Positions 23,899-35,933 of a stretch of DNA of 64,000 bases are shown here, in pieces. Each line of letters starts with the position of its first letter. Position 1 is the stretch's first letter. The DNA comes from Icerya purchasi (Eukaryota; Arthropoda; Insecta; Hemiptera; Monophlebidae). The translations under genes were made by a program, and so were the position numbers. The notes below the pieces were generated by a model that was not told the DNA's origin, did not search any database, and saw only the letters and a list, made by a program, of their open reading frames with translations. The DNA lies in assembly GCA_039619475.1 (NCBI GenBank), contig CM077115.1:133178172-133242171 (forward strand), written 5' to 3'.

Positions 23899-25659
23899 AA
23901 TTTTCTTTTATGCGTTGCGCCAGAATTTTAAGGAAACCAAAAACACAATTCGTCTATTAATTTTCTTCATAAGAAGTTTATGCTAATTTTTTATGATTAT
24001 GATTTATTTTTAATTTTATTAGTAATTTTTTTTTGCGCGCACGTGTGCGTGTGTGTGTATGTGTCGCGATAAACTATTTCGGTCATTATGAGGTGCGACG
24101 GCGGAGATATTTTCTCGGCCGGGCATCTGGTAAATGTCATTGGCGCTAAGTGATGGAAATGCACCGATCGTCTAAATAATTTTATCATCTCGTATAGCAG
24201 CCCCACACATCGATTAACCTTGTGCCTGATTTCCTGTAGCACTTGTTTTTGTTCTCCGAGAACACCTCTCTTCTCGTGGTAAATTCTTAACAATTACCAG
24301 GCTAAAATTTGAGTTCAAAAAAAAAAAAAACAAAAAAAAACAAAAAAAAACAAACAAAAAAGACTAAAAAGTATTTCGGGTTTTTTAAACTGGCTATCGC
24401 ATTATTTCACATAACGTAAGTTTATACTTTGGCCGATTTTTCTCGTTTTTACGCGAGTTAATTTGTCGAAACATCTCACCAATTCTTAATTACGGGCGTT
24501 ATCCTCTCCTCGTCAAAATACCACAATTAACGAAGTGGGTAGAGTTAACTATTCAACGGCTCGGGTGGGAAACCCAATGAAATGTCAGATTAAAAAAGTA
24601 TTATTACAGTTACATACGGCGTTTAATCGAATGTCAAAGCCTCCATCCCCACTTAGCTTATCTATACGTTTTATGAAGGAAAAAGAAAGATCCCGGCTTA
24701 GCCATTAACATCGTGGATGACGATGAAGAAAAGTGTTGATTTCGTTTAGTACTGAAGAAGTACAAACAAGTTACGATGGAAACACATAAAAACTGGAATT
24801 TCCCAAGCATAAAACGCATTAACTGCCGCCTATCACTGCTAACGTTAAAGACCGCCGCTAGGAAAATATCCAGCCGGGGGGAATAGCATATTATTGTATT
24901 TTTCGAAAACGTGACTATTTAAGCGGCGAGTGAAATAAATGTTTTTTATGATTTTTCCAGCGTTTTTCTTAGGATGTAATAATATAAAAACGTAAGGTAA
25001 ATCATAAAGAACAAATGTTTATATTTTGATTGCTTCTTTGGTTGCTTATTTGCTAAATATTTGTGTTGACGTTTCTACTGGTCGCGCCGGGCGGCGCGAA
25101 CAGTTTATTTTATTTCGCAACGATCATCGTCATCATCATTTTATGCGGACCGTGTATATATTTTTTCCAGCCTATACGGTTTTCTGATCTTCTTATAATT
25201 CCATGAATCCCGGTTCTTTACACAAATTTCGTATCTGGATTCGTCTACCTCACTCGGCACCTTCCACGAAGTCGTCTGCCATCTCACAGATAAAATGCTG
25301 CGAGATGGAAATTTGCAAAAAAAAAAAAAAAAACAGAAAAAGAAATAAATGAACGGAGAGACTCGCTAACCGCAGATTATTTTTTTAAATTCCATGTCCG
25401 TAACTGGAATTGGCCTCTTTTTACTGAAAAAAGGAATTTTTATTCATGCGGAACAAAACTGCTGTTTCTTTCAGTATAACGTTAAACCAGTGTCAAAAAA
25501 AATCACACAACCAATCAGAACCGACTTTTCTTTCCGGAAGAATTATAGCGAACTATTTTTTATTCGGAGGCTTAAATGAAGGCGCGAAGTTCAAAGAATC
25601 GGTTTTTATATAGAATATAAAGTCCAAATCAATTGATACAAGCAGCGTTTTTACAGAGG
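23899..25659. other. AT-rich gene-free stretch
   Basis: A GT-rich microsatellite near 24030-24062, an A-rich run broken by single C near 24318-24360 and A-runs near 25318-25333. No coding similarity was seen. Confidence 0.5.
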
Positions 25660-25775
25660 TTATGGAAATATAATAATGATATATACGAGAAGGGGTGAAT
25701 ACTTTCCTGAAAACTGGAAAAAGGCGACTGTTATTGATGTCCAAGAAAAAACACCGATGAGAAATTTGTTAAAAT
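25660..25775 (+). pseudogene. Short LINE reverse transcriptase fragment
   Basis: One frame reads EYFPENWKKATVIDVQEK. This resembles the N-terminal RT block of Jockey-like and related LINEs, where a hydrophobic helix is followed by (Y)FP..WK.A.VI.I.K. Only about 30 residues match and the expected SYRPISLL block does not follow, so the call is tentative. Orientation is opposite to the two Jockey copies. Confidence 0.35.
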
Positions 25776-26383
25776 ATAAATAACGAAATATTATTTTTCC
25801 AGCTCGTCTTTTAGTTCTAATGGGATGCGAGGAAAACAATTTTCCAGATTATCGATGAATTTTTAACGATTTTTCAGAAATCGAAATTTTTATTAATGAA
25901 CTTCATCTGAAGTGAAAATTACTCGAATGGAACTTCACCTTGACCAAGTAGTTATTTTCCAGACAAAAGGGGAAAAAAAATCACTTTACTCGCTCGCAAA
26001 TCTGAACAAAACGTCTATCAGGGTGCAAGAATTTTTCGCAATCATTTCTGAGATTAATACGAATATATAAACATTTCTTCTTGACGGTATTAATCCAGCC
26101 ATACAGAGTTAATTCGTCTAAGCACGAAATTGCATAAACGCTTTGTGATTGAGGATGCCGTACTCTTCTTGTGAAGAATGAGGCAACACTGTGTTCGTAT
26201 ATAAAAACAGATTCGAGCTATTATAGCGTCTACGTGAGTGATACACTCCAGGATATTTAAAAAATATAACATTATAAAGATGACTGAATGATGTTACGAG
26301 ACTCAACTAATTTTCATTTAAAGATGTAACATTAACGGTATTATTCGGTACACTTACTAAAGTTAAATGCAACATTGTCGGCA
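25776..26383. other. AT-rich gene-free stretch
   Basis: Nothing recognised beyond short random ORFs. Confidence 0.5.
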
Positions 26384-26405
26384 CTATATATATATATATA
26401 TATAT
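26384..26405. repeat. (TA)n microsatellite
   Basis: Eleven TA units followed by a short TG run, at the presumed 3' side of the Penelope-like relic. Confidence 0.9.
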
Positions 26406-27006
26406 GTGTGTGTAAAAGTAATCGTTTCTCAATATTATATCGAACATAAATAAAATTTCATACAAAAAATGCACAAAACATATTACAAATATTAAAGAAC
26501 ATTAAAAAACATCAACTAGTTTCGTCAAACTACTGTCATTATCAAGATGTTAATTAATTATTACAAACAAAAGTTATTTGACTTTTAATTTAGTTCGTAT
26601 AAATATTAATAATTTAGATAAATATCGATCTTAATTTAATTATAACTTAGACAGTGGATTATTTTCGGCTAATTGTATATTCATAATTCTATATATTGAA
26701 ATTTATTAATGTAATATTTTTTTGCTTAGTTAATATTTATTGGTCATAAATGATTTTTACCGTAATAATATCTTTTTTAATGTCGTAAATAACGTTATGT
26801 TTTGTTTTAATAATATGCTCAGCAGCTGTCGATTTTTCGATATTATGTTTATTATTATGTACATTAAACGAACGTTTTGTTTGTCCAATATAGACTTTTT
26901 CCATATATCGCGGGTTTATTATAATTATTATTATCGTATATATATATAAATTCAGCGTGTATGGGTCCAGTGAACAGACATTTAATTTCATTTTGTCACC
27001 TATCAC
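26406..27006 (-). pseudogene. Penelope-like element relic with GIY-YIG endonuclease
   Basis: The minus-strand ORF at 26737-27006 (89 codons) contains KVYIGQTKRSFNVHNNKHN and, after four residues, TAAEHIIKTKHN. This is the core of the GIY-YIG endonuclease that Penelope-like retroelements carry after their reverse transcriptase: V(Y)IGQT.RSF, then a histidine-containing helix and AEHI..T.H. The position of the usual catalytic arginine reads as histidine (FNVHNNKH), and the first GIY strand is replaced by an ATA-rich stretch, so it is not expected to be active. No RT domain was found upstream. About 200 bases after the ORF, at 26560-26520, is the motif GATAATGACAG....TTTGACGAAAC typical of 3' regions of such retroelements. 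The right end is unclear. Confidence 0.7.
26515..26562 (-). ncRNA. Retroelement 3' stem-like motif (degenerate ribozyme-like core)
   Basis: On the minus strand: CTTGATAATGACAG, TAGTT, then TGACGAAACTAGTTGATG. Penelope-like elements are known to carry type I hammerhead motifs with a CUGAUGA-stem-GAAAC layout. Here the order is similar, but the core is not the canonical CUGAUGA, so cleavage activity is doubtful. Confidence 0.3.
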
Positions 27007-27779
27007 AGAAAAAAATAGACTATATTACACAATTATCACTTAGGCGAGCGAATAAAGTAGCATTCAGAAAAAACTCCGTTTTTTGCAGGGCTGTTTGTGT
27101 ACAGCTCACGTGAGAAAAATTCTCGGCACACTGAATGAGTTGCGTATGGTGAGAACTCACATATAGTTATTAGATGTTTTACACCGTTTTGTTTAGCGAA
27201 TGTTTTGCAGCAACAACTTGTTAATTCGCAGATGATTTATTCCGAGGCAAACTCGAGCCAATCTAATTGTTCCGAGCGAGTGCCGAAAAATAATAACCCG
27301 CGGGGGGAAGGGGAGACTATATAATAATTTCCAATAAATTAAATTGAATAAAAAAAAAACAATAATTTTGGACTTTTACGACAACAAAAATGCGCACGTC
27401 GTAGAATTTATTTAATTAAAATTGGTTGGCGTTAAACCTCTTTTTTTTTTTTTTTTTTGCTATATCTAAACCTTAATTAATAGTTCTAAACTAGTAAATC
27501 GGATAAAATGGTAAAGGAAAAGAAGGGGAGTGGGACAAATTTTTAAATAGATTTTTGATTCTAATCCGGTTTACTGAAATAACTGTTCGCACGCGCTTGT
27601 CGCAGCGTTTGTGCGATGGGCGAGTGGCGAGTGGAGATGGGGTGGGGGGGGGCTAAAAAACCGATAGCAATAATAATAGTCGGAAGAGTAGCGAAAAATA
27701 AAAGACAAAAAGAATAGATGAAAAAGAGGTCAAAACCCCCGCTATAAAAATAGAGTGATAATAACGGCAATTGTGTGTC
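27007..27779. other. AT-rich gene-free stretch
   Basis: Contains a T-run near 27441-27458 and a G-run of 8 near 27644. Nothing coding was recognised. Confidence 0.5.
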
Positions 27780-28760
27780 GGCGATTTAGTTTGTTCACAC
27801 CGGTGGCGGCCCCACGATCGAGCGCCCGACTGCTGGCTGAATTTATTATATGATGCGGAATAATAAGATTGTGGCGTTCATCGGATTGACGGGGCCCAGG
27901 TGAAAATGCAAACTAAACAGTTTTCCTCGGAATCGCGTAATCACGTGCTGCTACCGCGTGCGATTGCTCGTTACGGGGTCGAACTGGGTGCAGAGAAACA
28001 AGAACCGGCGAAACCGTTATGCACACTCAATCGGTTCTTTACGCTTTCGAGAAGCCGCGAACAATGAGTGCCGAACGCGAGCCGACATCCAGATCACGTG
28101 GCTTGACTCGATTTCCGAGCCTCGCGCACACATCGACACACGCTCGTTGCATCTTATCACCGGGTTTCGGACGAGCAGCATCCCTCGCACGATAAATCGT
28201 TATCGCGGTAACATCGTAGATCAGTCCGGCCTTCCACCACCCTCTGCGCGGCCCTCGGAAACCATATAGACGGACGGGACCGTAACCTGCACCCACGACC
28301 GCTGGAGAATGCACGACGCGCACCCTTTTCTAGCTATTCGCGAACCCTGCCTGCCTGCCTGCCTGCTTGTGTGAACACGCAGTTTGCTATATAGATCCCC
28401 CTCGAACGTTTTATTAAAATTAGGGACAGATTCGTCGCTACGCTATTTTATACGTTTAACTACCGTGTTCAATCCTGGCCGTACCCCCCCTAGTAAAAAT
28501 CTGGCCGAGAGAGAGAGAGACAGACAGATTGCAGCAGGGCACAATACATAGGCCGCGCACAATATCGCCTATTCAATTGCAAATTAAGTGTACACACGAC
28601 GAACGAGCGCGTCCGCGATAAAAGATTTTACGTAGGGTTGACGGCGGCGATGTCTGTAGTACGAGGCTGCAGAAATCGAATTTGCCATCGATTTATTCCG
28701 GCCTCGGCAATAACGCAGTTACAGCATCATCTGAAATGTTCACCACCGGCAGCAGGGGCC
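27780..28760. promoter_or_regulatory. Second CpG-dense block
   Basis: GC and CpG content rise sharply compared with both flanks, with a CTGC tetranucleotide repeat at 28347-28367 and a GA run near 28507-28520. ORFs on both strands (103 codons at 27958-28269 plus, 94 codons at 28039-28323 minus) overlap and have no recognised domain. It could be a promoter, an untranslated exon or an enhancer of an unseen gene. Composition is the only support. Confidence 0.35.
28347..28367. repeat. (CTGC)n tetranucleotide repeat
   Basis: About five tandem CTGC/CCTG units inside the CpG-dense block. Confidence 0.9.
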
Positions 28761-31700
28761 TTACATAGCGAGAGTGGCCGCTACATATCGCGTTTTCTCC
28801 TGTTCGATCTGTGTGTTTTATTCACTTACAATTTGTAAGACATGAAAACACGATATGTCATGAATAGGTGTATCAGACATTGTCTTATAGGTTTCGAATG
28901 AATTTACGGATCGATTAGACACGCGGATTAAAATCGTCGCTTTTAAAATACTTCGAAATCACAGAGAGTTTTCGCGAAAAGACTGAGCCCCCCCCCGATT
29001 CTATATATCTATTAAACATGGTACAAAAAAAAAATTAGACGTATATCTCTTTTCATTTATCGTTTAACTTTATATTTAGACTTTCTTCGCACGCGTCATG
29101 GAATTGGCGATGTTCTAAAATAAAATTACAGTAAAATTAATCGATTATTTAACCATTTATTTATTATCGAAATTATGCAAAGAGAATAATAGCCGCGAAA
29201 AGTTATCGTAAGAAAAAGTGTACTTGTGTAAATATTATTTCATCTATAAAACCTATCATTAAATAACTTTATTCTGTTAAGATCTATTCGAAATGAGATG
29301 TTAAAAAGTTTTCCTTGCACTGCAGTACGAACAGATTTCGGTAGAAAAAAGGATTGCCTAACAATTCGAAACGTTTATTGATTAGTAAGTACTAAATCGG
29401 GAAATTCTGAAATTACTTCACTTCTGAAATGGAAACAAAACTCCGCATTAAGTAGTGATAAAAATTTACGACCCGTTCAAAAATATTCCTTTTACGGCGA
29501 TTTTCTTAACTAAAGTGCACTAAGAAAATGTGTGTAATATGTGTATAATGGTACCAAAAAACAGCTTTTACAGAAATCGATATAAACTAATGTGTCTCTC
29601 TGGAAATGGAATAAAGTAGGAGGTTTTTAGTGATATTTGCTTTTTTGTTATCTGTATTTATAATTTTTCTCGTTAATACAAAAAAAAAAAAAAAGTAAAA
29701 TCGAAAAAAAAGAAAACAAGTATAATCGGGGGAAAAAAACAACAAAAAAACAAGAGTTACGCTCATTTTAGACACGAGTACATGCTGCTTATGGAAATGA
29801 AGAACCTGTTGATAAAAAGTAAGAAAGAAATTTCGGGATTTTCTATACGATTTAGGCGGTTGAATTAGAGGTGGAAGTAGCTTTTTTTTTTCGGGCAGGG
29901 GGGTTCGCCTTTAGCTTTGACCGAACTACTTGAACGTATTATGGCTAAGAAATTAGATTCGGAGGCAATAGGAGATGGAAAGAACAAAAGGAATGAAGTA
30001 AGGGAATTATTGACGGAGATGGGAAGCGGATAAAGGAAGCGCTGTAAGGAGCTGGAAAGCTAAGAGTCGAGATTTTCGAATAGGAGAGGGAATGTTTGCT
30101 AGTAAGAACCGAACATTCGAAGAAAAGATAGTTTACGTCATATTTAGTTTAAAAATCAAAGCCTTGCTGGAATCACGAATCACAAACGACTCAGTGCGTT
30201 CTTGGTCTGTTAATTAATCGATGATTTGCTTTGTAGGCGCCGAGAAAAGATCGAAGTAAACGAAGCTATTAAAGGAAGCGACATAAACGTAGTGGGAGAA
30301 AGGGGTGTAGATTGCAGCGATATTAATAGACAAAAAATAATAGATATTTCGAGAAGGAGATAAATCCGGAAAATATAAAAACTTAATAAAAAGTCTATAA
30401 TATCGTAAGAAAGTGGAAACTGGACAGTGTCCATATCGTCTCAAAAGATTAACTTGCAGAAGGACTGTCAAAATGAAGGGGGATTGTAGTTGCATTTTTC
30501 AAAAAACAAAAAAAAAAAAGAAAAAAAAGAAAGAAGAATGTTCTTTTTTTAATATTTCTTTTCATTGCTATAACTGACTAACATATTTTTGGAATGAAAA
30601 TAAAATGTATCCATGAGTTAAGACTTTGCTTTATTAATTTCTGGAAAAACTTAATCGGTGTTTCGTTTTTCATTGAACACATCATTATTATATTTACATT
30701 AATCGACGTAGTTTTTGCTAGAATTATTCTAACAGCTCGTAAAATGTGGTCATATTAAACGTTTAATGTAGATATGGCAAAAAAAAAAAATAAAAAATAA
30801 TATCGATTAAAAAACAAAATCTAATCAGGCACTAGCTTGGAATTTGCTGTATAAATTTCATTCTGATCCATCTACGGTTTTTGCAAATTGGGTTTCGAAA
30901 AAATGCCCTTTTAAACACTTAATATTGCATAGAGTCATCTCTATTCTTAGACTATTCATACATACATACATACATGTATATAAATATATGTATATATCAG
31001 AAAAATTTGTTCTTGTTCGAAACAACAACAAAAGCTTCGATTGTCTTATTTGTAAAATTAGCGCCAAACCGGTATCAATATGAGATCGACTTCTGTAGAA
31101 CTTGAAATTAACAAATATGCGCTTTTGTATACTTAATGAAGGGTAAAAAGTAATAATGCTGCATGTCAAGCATGAAAGGCTAACTACCAATCGGGTTTTA
31201 TGAAGAGGCGCGAAAAATTGATTATCTTGATTTTAGAGGTTGTTTGATTAATATTTTTTTTTATAGAGACAATAAACAAACTTTTTTTTTTCCTCTACCA
31301 AAATTCGATAAATTTACTTTCGCACCGGTATCATTTTGAAGAGAAAAAAAAAAAAAGCGAATATAATTTTTAAACGCAAATAGGTGTAGAGGTATATATG
31401 TATATCAACGCTATACGGAACAGAATTTAGAAATAAAAGAACTCGCGATGGCTTTAGAAGAATCAAAAGTATGAGAACGGGGGGGAAGGGGGCAAACGAA
31501 AGGAAGAAAAATCACAGTGAAATAATGATGCGAAGAACGAAAAAGGAGAAGTTCGCTGTTTTTACATGGATGACTAAATTCAAGGAGAAGAAGAAAGCAA
31601 CGAAATTTCTTCTTTTACCGATTTTAGATAAAGTCGTCGCAAAAAAAAATCAATATTTTCAACGAAATTCGGTCTACAATTAATAATTTATTTCGACGAA

Positions 31701-31903
31701 GAAATAATTTCCTTTAAATAGAACATTAATATTCGGATGCGAGTAAAATTAAATAATAAACGTGAAAAAAATGGCATTCAAGTACAATTTTTAAACAAAC
31801 AACGACGAAATAGGCAAAAATTTTTAAAAATATTCAACTTCATAAAATTTAAAACATTTTGATTTAAAAAGGTTACAAAAAAGCACATTCTTCGAAAAAG
31901 AAA
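28761..31903. other. AT-rich gene-free stretch with purine-rich blocks
   Basis: The plus strand is purine-rich at about 29830-30120 and 30230-30480. There are A-rich runs near 29681-29696 and 30507-30530, and a CATA repeat at 30956-30977. The purine-rich blocks look like decayed coding DNA of an unknown element, but no domain could be named. Confidence 0.4.
30956..30977. repeat. (CATA)n microsatellite
   Basis: About five CATA units followed by TATA-rich sequence. Confidence 0.85.
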
Positions 31904-31941
31904 CAAAAAAAAAACGATCATTTAAAATTTGAAAAAAAAAA

Positions 31942-32990
31942 TTAATACTTGCTAGGTAAACCTTTTTGCTCTATTGCGGCAGACATGACTCAACCAATTT
32001 AGCAGTTACGGCTATATTGAAATATTCTTCCATTCGCGTAACAGCAGCACCTCTCTTTTAGCTCTTATCTGTTAGAAATTTTATTTTCACGTACTTTTTG
32101 ATCCAATATTTTCCACAAGTATTCTGTTGAGTTCATTTTTGATGACTGCGGAGAAGTTTCGATCACTTTTGGGCAGTTGTAAAGCAACCTCAACTGCGAC
32201 ATAGTCATATAATCTTATGTTCAGGGTCACTGTCTTGATAAAAACTAAAACACTTTTCGATCCCAAAATTGCCGGCGCTTGCTTTTAAATTCTTCAAAAC
32301 GTTAACATACATTTCGGCATTCATGTTGTCATCGATAAATTCCAAAAATTACCCATTCCTGCGGCTGTGAAACACCCCCAAACCATCAAACTTTCGTTTC
32401 CCTGCGTTTCACTGCAGTCTTTAAATTACGGTTTTCTAATTGCTCTTTTGATTTTCGCCACACCCTCTCGAACGTCCGTCACACTACCGAGAACATTAAA
32501 TTTACTTTCGTCCGTAAATATCACCGATCTGCAATAATTAAAATCGCACTCTGTTGGTTTTCTTGAGCAAAATTTAAGCGTTTCTTTTTCGATTACGTTC
32601 ATTTACGAGTGATTTTCGTCGAATTGTAACCGTTCTTTTTTTTTTAATGACTCGACGGATGGTTTGTGGGTGAACTTTCAGTTGAAAGTGATGCAGAAAC
32701 TCCGAATTTCGACGCGTGAATTGTAGGATTTTTCTTTATTTCCTTCATTATGAATCGCTCGTCCCACGGTGTGCCAATGTACACACGTGGTCGTCCTTTC
32801 TAAGGAATAAAATTTAACCTACGTTCAAGGTCGAATCTTCGACAAATATCGTCTATACTGTGTACTTTTTTTTGACATTCAACAATTTCGCGATTTCGCG
32901 ATAAGGCCTTTGCCTTTTGCGCGATGATTAAAATTGGGGTAATTTTCGCACTTCGAAGCTCTCGTATTTTTACCTTTTTCGGCGTGACAT
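31942..32990 (-). pseudogene. Tc1-like transposase relic
   Basis: From a candidate ATG at 32990-32988 to a stop at 31944-31942 there are about 349 codons' worth of sequence, the full length for a Tc1-like DDE transposase, but broken by stops and frameshifts. The blocks in order are YREIAKLLNVKK (helix-turn-helix), VYIGTPWDERFI, VIFTDESKFNVLGS (first catalytic D), ESLMVWGCFTAAGMGNFW, FYQDSDPEHKI (second catalytic D), NSTEYLWKILDQKVRE (the catalytic E in the NPIENLW-type block), and the C-terminal end GLPSKY. All three catalytic residues can still be read, though in different frames. In the family this enzyme cuts and pastes its own element at TA. This copy cannot make a working protein. Confidence 0.92.
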
Positions 32991-33009
32991 TTTTAATCGT
33001 ACTTTACGC

Positions 33010-33115
33010 GAAGATGACACACCTGGTGGTGACGAGCGATTACGTAGAAGCCTTTGCGTACAGGTGTGTGAGTCACCTGATATGATACGTAGCGTCAGAT
33101 AAATGAGTCATCTTC
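33010..33115. repeat. Two pairs of inverted repeats near the Tc1 right end
   Basis: GAAGATGAC at 33010-33018 pairs with GTCATCTTC at 33107-33115, and ACACACCTG at 33017-33025 pairs with CAGGTGTGT at 33061-33069. They could be subterminal binding sites or part of a cruciform. Confidence 0.6.
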
Positions 33116-33184
33116 ACATGAAAGATGATAGATAGATGTCCGACTATATTTTTGTTACCTTTAAATGATGAGCGTTTTTTTTTG

Positions 33185-35630
33185 CAATTTTAAATGTTAT
33201 GGGATGACTACTGTGGTAATGTAAATTTTTTTTAATCAGCTGTTTCCCGTTAACTACAGCGAGCATATTTCGTCGTTAGTTGTTCGAAAATCGTACTGGA
33301 ACACGTATTTAATACGCGTGTCCGACTATTAATGTATCCAATAGCCGTATACCGAACATTTAAAATGAAATAAAAAAGATATTCAAATGCGTCTCTATTT
33401 TTCCACACTTTCGACTAGTTGATACCTCGTTTTTTGAGGGGGAAAAAAAGGCCGGGTAATATAACGAAGTAAAACGAGGAAGGAGGGAGCGAGAGAAAGA
33501 ACTAGTCGGCTTCGTTTACCATATATAGTAGGAGCCCTGAAAAGTCGAAGAAATAGTTTATAAAATGCCATGTAGAGCACTGCACCGGCAGTAATAGGCC
33601 GTCTAAAGGCGAGGCTATTAGAGAATAGTATAAAGAAAACAAGAAATGGTCGAATTGTATTCATTTTAAGGTAGTGCGCGTGCGCCGATGAGTACGGAAC
33701 TATATTGTCTAAAATTAACGCATAAAGTAGAGTAAACTCTAGTACTGAAATATGAACCGATGAGGAGAAGCAGTTTCACGTTATCACGCTGTCACGTTAT
33801 CATCACGTTATGCCTACTATTTTCAATCCACCGCGTACCTGGTTGTAGAGGCATTCCCCGGTGGGATAAGTTGGCTTAAGCTCGCATGCGCTAGTCGGGC
33901 AGACTTGCTTTTATAAAGGCCGATTTTGAGCAAGGGTTTTCTATTTACGAAATTATCATCCTTTTTCGTCTCCTTAATATTCGGTAATCGGCTCAGACGG
34001 AATTGTTTAAAGTTGAAAATGGAATCTGCTGCTTCGACTTTATTTATTTCGGGCTTTTCGTCGATTTAATGAGAGCTAATTTTATGACGAAAATAATTAT
34101 TAACGCGATGATGATGCTGGTTGTTAAATTTTTTCGAATTTTAAATTCCAAACTGTGAACTATTGTTGAACGATTATTAGACGGGCAATTTTAATCTCTA
34201 TTATTTTAATCGAGTCTATCACCGTACGCAGGTGTAAAAAATTGCCCGGACCAGACCCCCGTCTTCTTTTCGTTTTATCTCTGAAATCTATCCGGAATGT
34301 CCCCGAATAGCAGAAGGCTTAACAACAAAATAGTATTTTCTCACTGCTCAGCCCCCGGACAAGTTTAAAATTTATTCATACGCCGCTAAAGGCCTTCGAG
34401 ATTACGGCACACTGATAATAATTTTAATCGGCTGCTGACGTCTTCTCACACGCGTGCCAAACTTGAAAGAGTTTTAACAGTAGGCTAACACATTTTTCCG
34501 TAGTACACACGTGTATTTTTCGCTGTGAAAGCTTTTTAAATAATTACACGTGTATTTTATTTAATCTGTTCCATTTATTCGCAAAACTTTCCAACAACTC
34601 TGCCTATTGTATGAGCGGTCAAAATTTATACGTTATCTTCTATCAAGTAAGCTTAATCGTGTGTGTGTGTGTACAGTGTCGGATTTAAAACAACAAATTG
34701 AAATAGATCTTTGGCGGGAATAAACGATTTTCCGTACTATTTAGGAAAGTTTTCTTATTTCTAATTTAACACAACTGTAAAATACTAAAGTGAAACTTAT
34801 TTACAGTTTTCTGATTTCGTTCGAATCGGTTAAAAAACAATGGCTACAACGTGGAAGAGTGATAGATTTGAGCTAGATTATTTATTCTCTGTTTAACTTT
34901 ACGGAGTTCATATCGCAGTTTTATCTTCCATATTCGTTTGCGTCAGCGACGTTTTACAACCCGCTACTCTTTTCTATTTCGTTCGAAAAAAAATTGCCTC
35001 TCAGTCAAGATCTCGCTAATTTTAATAATAATCCGACACTTTTTTTTCTTTTTTTGTTTATTTGTTTGTTTTTTTGGTTTTACGATGAAAAAAACAAAAG
35101 GAAAATTGTCTATCGCTTTTGAAAAATTCTGAAATGAATTAGATTGTAAAAACTATTTCCGAAAAATAAGTTTTTCCACTTTTTTTATATTGGCACATTC
35201 AATATTATTTCGGAAGTGAAAAAAAAAAAAAAAAAACAAGTTAGAGAAATTCGAGGTAATCCGAAAAATGACCTTGAAAAACACCTCGGTACACAATTTA
35301 CTCGTATTGCGCGTCGCTATAATGAACGCAGAAAATTTCTGAAGATGTCGTCAAAATTCATCGACCCTTGCCGGTAATATTAATATTACCTGTTTTTTTG
35401 TTTTTTTTTTTAATAAAACGAAAACTAAAAACATATAATATTATGTATGGGCGGATAATTTCAAAATCTGAAAATAAAAAAAAAGTAACCGACTGAAGTA
35501 GGAAATGGAAGATTCCTAGGTTTCAGCTGGTAATCCGGATAAAGTGCTGATAAGGAATGGTTATATGGTAAGTTTAGAAGAAATGCCCTGTCTATGAAAT
35601 GTGGACGATAACAGTGTTTAACTGTGAGAC
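33185..35630. other. Gene-free stretch
   Basis: TCACGTTAT occurs three times at about 33776-33809, a GT run lies near 34660-34674, and T/A runs occur near 35041-35078 and 35219-35236. A CG-richer part spans roughly 33420-34500. The 89-codon minus-strand ORF at 33395-33664 has no recognised family. Confidence 0.45.
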
Positions 35631-35933
35631 ATGAGCGCGAAAATCGAAAAGAAAAAATTTGGAATAATAGAAATCGTACAAAGCAGCAGTACGCGTCGTC
35701 CTGACTGGCCTAGACAGAGCGATCTTCAGCACGCTGATGATATAGATGTGGTCGAATCGGTTCCCGTAATAAACTGGAATTACTACATTAGCTGGTCGAA
35801 TTGGGTTAAATCAGAGTTCAATTTAAAACGGTCGAATTGGGTTAAATCAGAGTTCAATTTAAAACGGTCGAATTGGGTTAAATCAGTCTTCAATTTAAAA
35901 CGGTCGAATTGGTTCCCATTGTTACTAGAATGA
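35631..35933 (+). other. 100-codon ORF containing a 12-residue repeat
   Basis: The ORF has no recognised domain. Its C-terminal half is made of three and a bit copies of the unit RSNWVKSEFNLK, encoded by a 36-base minisatellite. Because 36 is a multiple of three, the frame stays open through the repeat, which inflates the ORF. It may not be a gene. No start context, splice signals or homolog were seen. Confidence 0.2.
35796..35920. repeat. 36-base minisatellite
   Basis: About 3.4 nearly identical units starting GGTCGAATTGGGTTAAATCA, with only a few substitutions, so it is probably recent. Confidence 0.95.

Larger units (their letters stand above)
31904..33184 (-). mobile_element. Full-length degraded Tc1/mariner-type transposon
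   Basis: Inverted ends are visible: left end CAAAAAAAAAACGATCATTT from 31904, and the minus-strand reading of the right end, CAAAAAAAAACGCTCATCAT, from 33184 inward. Both continue into TTAAA. The element is about 1.28 kb, the normal size for this superfamily, and encloses a transposase relic at 31942-32990. The outer limits and the TA target duplication could not be fixed because the ends are A-rich and diverged. Between the transposase start and the right end lies a pair of short inverted repeats (33010-33115). Confidence 0.75.

Noticed and set aside
28039..28323. 94-codon minus-strand ORF in the CpG-dense block
   Set aside because: Overlaps another ORF on the opposite strand and has no recognisable motif. 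Composition explains it.
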